The translations under genes were made by a program, and so were the position numbers. The notes below the pieces were generated by a model. It did not search any database and was not told where the DNA came from. It was given only the letters and a program-made list of their open reading frames with translations. Positions 49,910 through 59,341 of a DNA stretch of 64,000 nt are shown piece after piece. The DNA comes from Tanytarsus gracilentus (Eukaryota; Arthropoda; Insecta; Diptera; Chironomidae), in NCBI GenBank assembly GCA_038502055.1, contig JAXRKN010000035.1:934501-998500 (forward strand). The letters run 5' to 3'. Positions within the stretch are counted from its first letter, which is position 1. Every line of letters starts with the position of its first letter.

Positions 49910-49944
49910 GGGGTCAGACATATTACCCAAAGTCCAAAATCCCC
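49910..49944 (+). repeat. Dispersed GGGTCAGAC...CCC module copy
   Basis: GGGGTCAGACATATTACCCA followed by AAGTCCAAAATCCCC. Confidence 0.5.
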
Positions 49945-50639
49945 AATAAATTTTTTAATTAATAAAAAATAAATTTTATCATAAAAATTTAATTCAATTT
50001 TTAACTCTCGACCCTTCACTGTATTTTTCGTCCATTCCACTCTTCTCCTCTCAATTTCAAATCAACAATTTCCATTTATCGCAACAAAATATTTACAACA
50101 TTCTCTAAACACTCTGTTTTTTCGGTACATAAAAAGCGAAATGGAATTTCAATCACATTCGAACATTTCACTACAATGAGGAAATGATATTTACTATAAG
50201 ATGATCACCTCGAAGGGTTTTTATTAATTGCTCACAATTAGCGAACTCGACAATAACTAATTGTACATAATTAGCATAAAAAGCCCTTTCGATGCGACCT
50301 CACAGTTTGATTTCATCTCGAGGCGTTCAAAGTGTGCTCTCACTTCGATTTCGCGAAATGTAGAAAAAAAACTTTCAACAGGTTTTAATGCAATTTTTCC
50401 CATTTAGTCATCAATTTTGTATCTAGAAGAAATTTATTGCAACTAGAGAAAACTTTCGAGCCGCGCAACAGAAAAATATTCATATTTTATCAAGATTGCA
50501 TTTCGTATTTTATGACTCTCCGGGCTGTGCAGCCAACTGTTTTGTTGTTGAATGTTTAAATGTGAGATTTAATTGCATTTTGAGGAGAGAAAATGTTTGT
50601 GAACTTTTTAAAGGAGGTTTGAGTTGAATAAAAATTAGA

Positions 50640-50890
50640 AAATTGAAAAGTTTGAAATAAATTTGGAATTTAAATTTTTTAAGGAAATAAATTTAAATTT
50701 TTCGTGAAATGAATTTTAATAATTTTCAAATTTTTACTGAAGTAGATTTTAATAATTTTTAAATATTTCTTAAAGTAAATTTTAATAAATTTTAAATTTT
50801 TACTGACATTAATTTTAATATTTTTTAATTTTACTGAAATAAATTTTAATATTTTTTAAATTTTAATAAATTTAAAAATAATTTAAATAA
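50640..50890. repeat. Degenerate AT-rich array (TTTTTACTGAAATAAATTTTAA theme in pieces)
   Basis: TTTTTACTGAA and AAATTTTAATAATTTTTAAA recur about five times at 50-55 bp spacing. Confidence 0.55.
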
Positions 50891-50895
50891 ATTTT

Positions 50896-50932
50896 GGGTC
50901 AAATTATTCATTGGGCAAAATTTTCTAACCCC
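50896..50932 (-). repeat. Dispersed GGGTG...CCC module copy (inverted)
   Basis: Read on the minus strand: GGGGTTAGAAAATTTTGCCC then AATGAATAATTTGACCC. It directly adjoins the 50.6-50.9 kb array. Confidence 0.5.
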
Positions 50933-52813
50933 TTTTTATTTTTTCTAAAACCCTCAAGAAATTTTTCACATTTAAAAATTCTTAAACCTTCTTCACTAAT
51001 TCACCGTTGCCATTCATAATTTTATTCACTCATAAATTAAAAATTCTCTTTCATAAATTTTTTTCTTCTCATGCACTTAGTGACTTAGTAAGAACTTCAT
51101 ATAAATTTGCTTCTTTTCTATATATTTTTGACGCTGCAACCTGTTTCCATCTGCTTATTCTCCATATTATGTAACAGATACAATCAAAATACAAAAAAAT
51201 AAGTTGGGCTGAAGACAATGAAGCATAACTGTTCTTCCGAAGGCGCAATAAATTCTTTTACCTTGTGAATCTGTCATAAATGCATCAGCAATTTATGCTT
51301 TTTTCTACCGCAGTTGCTCATTTTATGTCTTCCGCATTTGATGGCGAAGAAATTGATAGCTGAGAAGGCAGCAAAGCGAGAGAATGGAGAAAAAAGTTTA
51401 TGGAAATTTTTTTATGATTTGTTCCACTTTTGAGGAGCGAGAATGGGAGCAAAAAAAAAGTTTATTCGTTGTTAAAATTGCATTACGAGGAGATAAATGC
51501 AAAATTACATGCGATTTCGGTGTAATTGTTGAAAAAATTGTGCTGGAAGGAAAAGCAATAAAAAATTCTTAAAAATCTTCTCGGAAGTGAAAGTGAAAAC
51601 ACGACAAAGCTCATGTGAAAATCGTGCATGACAACAACAGAAAAAAAGTCATCATGAAATTCCACATTTTAATTAAATTATCGCATCACCATAAATGGAC
51701 TCGAGATAGCTTTAAAATTACCACTCGAGATATAAACATAAAAAAAAATTTGTTGTCGAAGGTCCGATGGCCTTTTGAGAGTTTGATTTGGTGTCACGAT
51801 AAATGAATTATTTGATAAATTGTCTCGATTAAGTTGTTTGCTGACGAAGAATTGAATTGCGGAGATTACATTGATGATAATAGGTGGAAGTTAAGAGAAC
51901 GAGGTGGGGACGCTGAATTGAAATTAAATTTTGGAAGTTTAAAAATCAAATGAAAAATTTAAAGTTCAAAAATTAAAATCTAAATCAAAAAAAGTTTTGA
52001 ATATTCAAAGTTACATTTAATTTAAAAAAATCAATTAAAAAAATCAAAAATTAAATTCTCAAAATTAAAATATAAAAGAAAAAAGTTTTGATATTCAAAA
52101 TTAAATTCATATTTAAAAAAATGATGAAAAATTCAAAAATCAAAAATTTGATCAAAAATTAAAGTTCAAAAATAAAAATCAAGTTCAAAAAATATTTTAA
52201 AACTTTTCAGCGTCCATCCCTCAATTTTTTTCCCACCATTCATCGACCTTTTCACGTTCATCTCGATCACCACCAATTAATTATGTAAAATGATGTCTTT
52301 CTGATGCAAAATCAACCTCACAAGCAATCGATACAAAAATTTTGTTGAATTGATACAAATTATCATCGTGCGTGATTTGCATAAAATCGAATAAATTTAT
52401 AAAATTCATCTTAATATGAAGTTGTTATCTCTCTTTTTCACTCGAGAAGCTAATTTGACTCTCGAAGGTTGAGCTCATAATGGCTTTCGATGACTATTAA
52501 AGGCCCGAAACACCAATTATAATTATTATGGAAAGAGTGAGAGAAATAACACATGCGGATTGAGTTCAAAGTGTTAAATGGCTGAGTGTAATTAAGGCGA
52601 ATATGCATGAGTTCATGTATGGTATGTGAACGTTTGAGGAATTGCTTGTGTGCACTTGAAAAAGATTTTGTGATGTAGATGAAATTTTTTTTTGTTAGAA
52701 CAATTTTTTATTCATAAAATTTGTGAAGATTATAATTTTTATCTTTAAATTTTCCATCTTTAATTTTTAGTTTCAAAATTTCATTTGTAAACTTTTTAGC
52801 TCGAGTATCCACC

Positions 52814-54415
52814 CTAATAAAAAGATTCGCCTTGATCAAAATAATCTTGTTGACTATAATCGTTGTAGTCGTAGAACAAGTGACTCAAAATCTTTGGACG
52901 CACTAAAAATGGATCACGTAATTGAGGCTGTACAGGAATGACAGTCAGTTGATTTTTTGCGTCGCTGAGTTTTTCAATCACGTTTTTGTTCTTGGTTTCA
53001 ATTTTAAGATTAATTTTCGATCCGACATCTTTGAAAGTCTCAACATCCTCATCTGTGAACTCTTGATCCCACAAAAGTAGATAAATTTCCTGGATTTTGT
53101 TGCAGACTTCGGAAATTTTCTCAAATTCATTTTTCGTTAAATTTATGTCGTTCATTTTGACGTGAGTCAGATTTGGACAGCAGCGAATGATTTTGACACA
53201 ATTATCATGGTTTAAATCTAATAAAATTAATCTTTCGAGTCGATTGAACTTAAAAGTTAGATCAAATTTTTCTTGGTAGGTGGAGTATCCATGGAGCTTG
53301 AGATACTTTAACTTTGGCAAGTTTGATAGCAAGCGGAGAAATTCGAGCTGTTTTCTTCCTGGCAGATCAACATCGAGAACTTCGAGCATCTCACAGCATT
53401 GAAAAAGTTTCTCAAAATATTCGAAATTATCTTTACTGTTAATCGTGAGATTCTTCACTGAAACTTTCTTGAGCTTCTGAATTTGACCACGATAACCACA
53501 ATAACGACAATCGACAATTTTGTCCAAATTCATTTCAAAGTACATATAGTTTGCGATTTCGTCATTAAAGTCTTCCACATTGAGCGTTAAATTTTTCAGC
53601 GATGACTTTTGAGATTTCAAGAACTGCAGAAACGATGATGGAAGAGTTCCGTTGAAGCTAATGAACTCGAATGTCTCCAGCTGACTTTTGATCTTCAAAA
53701 TTTCATCCGTGTAGAAACGCTGCAAGCTTAAATGTTTGAGTTTATCGCAAGTCTGAAAGAACGGGCCAAAGACCTTTGCATCATCTTGTGTCCAACATCC
53801 TTTAACTTCACACGCATACAAAACTTCAATTTTGTGGCATCGAATTCTCGGAAGCAGCCAAATAGCTTTGTTTTCAATTTTCAAGTGAGTCAAATTTGGC
53901 AAATCGATTTTTGTGTCATCTTCGTCTTCCCAATCAGTCATGTCTTGAGCAATTAAAGTCGTTAAGTTCTGAAATTTGTTCACGATCTGGATGACTTGAA
54001 CCAAATTTACATCATAGATGACAATTTTTTTAACAGCAGTAAGTTGATCGATGTCTTGAATAAATTTGTCGATTTTGTGCCTTTGTGTGTCCTCATAATC
54101 TTGTTTCAGATATAAATTTTGATAAGGCAGCTTCATCCAAGGGGTTTCTTCGACGTTGTTAAAGTCAATACGAAGAGTGAGCTTTTGCATCAATGATGGA
54201 GTGGTTGTGATGATGTTTCGCCAGCTAATTTAGGGTTTGAAATTGAATTATTTTATTAAATTGTGGCAAAACTGAATTCTCAGAATTTTTTATGATCAAC
54301 TTTTAGAAAATTTGAAATTTTTTTACTTTTCGCATGAATCTGCTGCATTCTCGATGTCTTCTGAACTTAGCAAGTTGAAAATGTCAATCCAATTGTATTC
54401 TGATAACTTTTCCAT
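52814..54415 (-). CDS. F-box/LRR protein A, two exons, 499 aa
   Basis: Join 54415-54327, 54224-52814. The 102-bp intron has a GTAAAA donor and an ATTAG acceptor. The spliced N-terminus MEKLSEYNWIDIFNLLSSED, then IENAADSCENWRNI, fits an F-box (about 1-45), which binds Skp1 in SCF ubiquitin ligases. The rest (~55-430) is a curved array of irregular leucine-rich repeats of the FBXL kind (e.g. LPNLTHLKIENKAIWLLP, CCPNLTHVKMNDINLTK), the likely substrate-binding part. The last ~40 residues are Tyr/Asp/Gln-rich (DYNDYSQQDYFDQ) and absent from paralogue B. No signal peptide or membrane segment was seen. A possible AATAAA lies at 52,712-52,707. The family call is sound; the substrate is unknown. Confidence 0.85.
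54327..54415 (-). CDS. F-box exon of F-box/LRR gene A
   Basis: This 89-bp exon (29 codons plus two bases) begins at ATG 54,415 and encodes most of the F-box helices. Its two leftover bases AA join the C at 54,224 to give Asn, followed by the conserved Trp-Arg. It has the same length and phase as the exon at 62,117-62,205 of gene B, which supports it. Confidence 0.85.
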
Positions 54416-54610
54416 GACTTTAAATCAGTTTTTTCGCGATAATTAAATTTTGATATTTTTTCAAAGGTAAACAAATGCGTTTTAAAATGCGCGGGAAAAT
54501 TCAAAAATGAAACTCACCACAAAATCAGTTGAACATGGTGAAGATTTTATGAAGGGAAATTTTGAATTTCTTAGATTAGTTTTCAGATTAATTAAATCCG
54601 TGGCTTTCAG
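54416..54610 (-). promoter_or_regulatory. Upstream block of gene A, with E2F-like site, duplicated at gene B
   Basis: The sequence upstream of the start is closely repeated upstream of gene B (62,206-62,430). On the minus strand it contains TTTCCCGCGCATTTTAAAAC; TTTCCCGC fits the E2F/DP consensus TTTSSCGC, about 80 bp before the ATG. A TCGCGA sits about 25 bp before the ATG. No TATA box was assigned. Confidence 0.45.
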
Positions 54611-57600
54611 TTATTTTTTCTTGATTAAAACTTTTTTTATCAGCAAAACATAAAAATAATTTTTTGTATCTTAACCAAAAATTAAAAAGTTCAAAATTTC
54701 ATTTTTCTTCAACTCATCAAACTCAAATCTCCGAATTAAAAACCAGCGAGAGTTTTTATTTTCGCACTGTGTCATTGAAAGTGAAATTTTGCACGCCTAG
54801 AATTTGTTACATTGCGAGTAAAAGTTTAGAGGATGGAACGCGGATGTCTGAGAAAAATTTAATAACTGTGTGTGGATAATTTTTTGTTCGAAATGTAATA
54901 AAAAGTCGAAATTAATTGCCAACATTTTTTTTCGTAATTATGTTCAGGCAAATTCTCAAAAAAGAGACAAAAAACTCTTTTTGTGACATAATTTTCTCTT
55001 TTTCAAACAATTGGCGACTTTGACCCACTTCATGTCCATAATTTTATTGCCAACAATTTTTTTTTGTGTTTTCTAGGTGCGCTCTAACAACAAAGAACCT
55101 CTTTTGTTTGCAGTCACACTCGTCTCGCTTGTTTCCTCTTTACGAGTGAAATTTCTCACAAAAAAAATAGTTTTTTTTCGGATAATAATCGACATTCGCC
55201 AAATTGGTGCGGATGATAAATTATTTCGACAAAAAAAAGAGGCGAAAGAAAGTTTTTGTGGGTCAGAAGAGATGAAAAATTATTGACTTCGATCTCATTT
55301 CAATAAAGTGTGAATTGATGATTGATTGATGAGTTGATAAATAAAAGTTTAGAAGGAAATTATCAGAGGTCGAAGTTGGTCGATCGAAAAATTGAGTTTT
55401 TTTATTTTTTTGCAAACAAAAATTTTTTACGGTTGAAATTTTTTAATTTTTTACACACAAAAATTAAATTTTTAAAGTTGAAATTAAAATTTGTTAATGT
55501 CAAAATTTAATTAAATTTTTTAAACACAAAAATTGATTTTTTTAAATTAAATTTTTTAAGGTTGAAAAAAGATCAATCGAGTCGACTTCAATCTCTGATC
55601 AAAACTTTTTCTCGGCTAATTTTAAATGCCATTTTTAAAGAGTTCTCATGCACACAGAATTATTTATATCGACCATAAAAAATGCAAATTTTAATCTTTT
55701 CCATGTTAGATGTCAACTTCATACATCGATTGCGATATTTTAGAAAAATATTTACATAAAAAATTCTTGCAATCTTTGTGTAGAAAACTCGATTTTTTTT
55801 GCCCGCATATCGCATTTCATGTATCTCGTTCACAATTTTAATTGATATTGGGATTCTTGGACTTTGTTAGACTCTTTTTTTTAAACTCTCCACATGCATT
55901 CGTATCGATCAAGATCGCTTGACTGTGATATATCACTGCGGACATTTGTTGATTGTAAAAACGCACGAGAGAGGAGAAATGAAATATTTTTATCGACACT
56001 AATGAGAAGTTTATTGGAGTGGCTTAAAAAGTTGGAATTGAGAAGTTGTTCTGCGGTTGAAGATTGAAGGAATGATATGGAAAGAAAATTGTGGATTTTA
56101 TAATGTGAGAATTTGAACTTTAGAAAAGGGTTTTAAAGACCTTTGAAAGTTTGAATAAAATAATTTTAAATTTTTAATTTAATTTTTTAAATATTTTTAA
56201 AAAATTTCAAAAAAATTTGAATTTATTTTTAAAATTTTGAATTTATTTTCAAAATCCAATTTTTTGAATTTTTTAAATTTAATAATTTAAAATTTAATCT
56301 CAAATTTTAAATATTTTTTCTACATCCTGTTTGCTCGTGTCTGAACCACTTCCTATTTCTAAATCACATCTCAAATATGTCGCATGAACTTTTTCTCTAT
56401 CTCAAACTCTTTCATAATTCTCAACTCGATATAAAATTGTCATTTGGTAGATGAGAAAAAAATCCAATAAAACTCAAAGAATGTAATTTGTATCGAAAGT
56501 GACATTTTGAGTGCAGCAACATGTGAAGTCGATATTTAACTTCCTTTTCGGGCTGTTGCATGTCATGAGTGTTTTAGTTTGGTCTAATTACATAAAAGAG
56601 AGAGAACGAAACATGATTTTTTGCCATTTATGGGTGGCGATGGATGAAAAAGGAACTTGATGGGCGCCATATGGGACTTTTTTCATGAAGTTTATTGAAA
56701 TGTAAGTGAAAATATTGAAAAATTAATTTTAAATATAAATTTTAAAGATTTTTGATGAAAATTTATTTTGGAGTTTTTTAAAAAATTTAATTTTTAAAAT
56801 TGATTGAAATTATTTAAAATTAAATTTAAAAAATTTTAAAAAATTTAAAAACGAATTCCAATTTTTTGAAATTTTTTAAAATTAATTTAAAATTTTAAAA
56901 ATAAATTCAAAATATTTGAAAAATAATTCAATTTTTTTTAGTCTATTTTTCTATTACGTTATTTTTTTCTAGTAAAATCTCCATCATGATGCATTCCATT
57001 CTTTTATGACCACCATCACCATTGACTCTGTGTTCCATTCATTTTATTCTTTTCACATTCAAAAACTGTAATTTTTATAATTTTTAAATGCTGCAACCGA
57101 ACTACAAATTAGTTCTACAATAAAAAGAATTGAAACAAACTAATTAGTTAGAAAATTTCTCAATCTGCTGATGGTTGTTGGAGAGAGAATCTCCAACTGT
57201 GCTAAGCGATGATGATTATTTTTTTTCGGGTGAGTTAAATTGATTCCAAACGGAAGATAATGAAGCACCAGGAATGCAGTTTATCGCATTTTTATGGATT
57301 CAACGAGCAACATTAATCAGTTTATGGGGAAAAAATATCGATAAAATTTTATTTATATTTTTCTTATAAGTTTTTAAAACGGAAAAAAGTTTAATTGAAT
57401 TTAATGAAGAAATTTTTATGTAATTTAATGAAATAATTAATTCAACACAAATAAATCACGTTTAAAGCCCAAAATTTGTCATAAAAATATCAAAAACTTT
57501 GTAAACAATAGAAGAAAAAAATAAAATTAAAAATTCCGAATTGTTCTCCAAAAAAAATCTTCCATAATTAATTTCGTTTGGTCAAGAATAAAAATTATTC

Positions 57601-59341
57601 TCAACACGATTTTGTGGTCTTTTAATGATAATTTAAAACCATTGACCTCACCCACTCGCTCACTTTAATTACAGAAACAAAAGTTTCAATCCGAAATCGA
57701 AAGTAAAATTTCTTCCACGACTTTTTTCTCCATCCCTCGAGGCTTCGAGTTCTCTAATGTTCTTTTAACGACATAAATGACTAATTTATGCAAAATGCTC
57801 CCACGATTATGATACGAGAATTGTCACGCTTCGATGCACGTGGAACGTTTCGGCTTTTTAGCAATTTAATTAACATTTTCGAGTGTAGAATTAGATGAGA
57901 AGCGAATCAACAAGGTTCTTCCATGTGTTTAAGTCTAAATGACCTGTGACTGTGACCGGAAAAATGTTTTGTTGAATGAGAATGGAAAAAAAAATATTTC
58001 ATGTTCCGTTAATTAATTGAGAAATGTCGTGTGTGGATTTTTTTTGCAGGAAAAATTATGTAATTGTATGTAAAATTTAAGCCATTATATGACCATGGAC
58101 AAACTGCCCATATATTTTTCTTGCCATTGCCCACAGATTTTGGGTGTGTGCTTAATGTTCCAACCCCGTAAATTTAAAAAATTTTGACATTTTTTGAAAA
58201 TTTAGATTAATTTTTTTGATGTGGACATTTTGTTTTTGGGCATAAAAGACCGACCCCCGATTTTATTAGAAATTTTGATAAAAAAATTTTAATTTTCGTT
58301 TTAAAATAATTTTTTTACCATCAATTTTTATTCTTTTCCTTTGCGAGAAACCTAAAACTTTCCACCTGCCTCTCCGATCCGATCTTCATCTAATTAAATT
58401 GCATAACCACAAAAACATTCCACACACTCATGTTAACTTCACATCGCATGACGTCATCTCCATCACTTTTTTCTTCATTCTCTCCATTTTAAACTGTGTC
58501 AATTCGGTGAGTGCCTCAACATGTGTCTGAATGTTTTGCCTACACCTGCTAAACATTCACCGAGCTCTCAATTCCCACGCACAACTTCTTTTTTTGCACT
58601 CCCGTGCTCAAATTCAATTTCTCAAGTCGCTTTTTATTTACGTGCTAAATTATTGAATAAGTAGCAAAAAAAGAATTGATGCGAAATTTAAATTGAGCAA
58701 TTGATTTTTTTGTTTAATTGGATTTGTTAAGGTAATTTTAAAATTAATTTTTTAAATTTTAATATTTTTTACTTTTACTCAATTTAATTTTCCACTTAAA
58801 CAAGTTTTCACTTTTTTTTGTCGACTTCAGATGTTTTTTTTCAACAAGCGAGAAATTCATTAACCGAAGCGCTGTCACAAATGAGCTGATAATGATAATG
58901 ACATGCCGGTAAACAAGATTCGAGAGATGCAGCGAAGAGGAAACAAATTATTAAGTGGAAGGAAATTTTTTTTTTCACGATGACAAATTTAAGCGATGAG
59001 GTTTAAAAAAATTAAAATTGTGTGAAAATTTTTAATGAGAGTTTGAGGCTTTTTTAAGTTGATTAGAAAATTTAAATTTTGACGTCTTTTTTTTTTTTGT
59101 ATTTTTTCCTTTTTATTGTTTTTGAATTTTTTTTGAAGAATAATTGAGAATTTTTATAATTTTTTATTGTCAAAAAAATTACACAGAACTAATTTATTTG
59201 AGCTTTCTTTAACATGATGAGATGAGATTGATTTCTGTTATTTGTTGAATGAATTATTTTTGTATATTCAAGAAATTTTGTTTAATGTTTATAAATTTTT
59301 AAGTGCGATTTTTTCAATCTGCCAAATCAACAGCTTTTGTT
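54611..59341. other. Spacer between the two F-box/LRR genes
   Basis: 4.7 kb without a recognised gene. The duplicated promoter block of gene A ends near 54,610. AT-rich patches lie at 55.4-55.57, 56.15-56.3, 56.7-56.94 and 58.7-58.8 kb. A dispersed-module copy lies at 58,093-58,258. A possible polyadenylation signal for gene B (AATAAA, minus) lies at 59,168-59,163. Confidence 0.5.
58093..58258. repeat. Dispersed GGGTG...CCC module, multi-box copy
   Basis: It contains CCATGGACAAACTGCCCATA, then TTTTGGGTGTGTGC and AATGTTCCAACCCC, and on the inverted strand GGGGGTCGGTCTTTTATGCC with CAAAAACAAAATGTCCA. Confidence 0.45.

Larger units (their letters stand above)
45740..52813. other. Spacer without recognised genes
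   Basis: 7.1 kb with no convincing coding region. AT-rich arrays lie at 47,650-47,910 and 50,640-50,890, and dispersed-module copies at 49,910 and 50,896. More complex blocks lie at 45.8-46.3, 47.05-47.45 and 48.1-48.8 kb. Confidence 0.5.
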
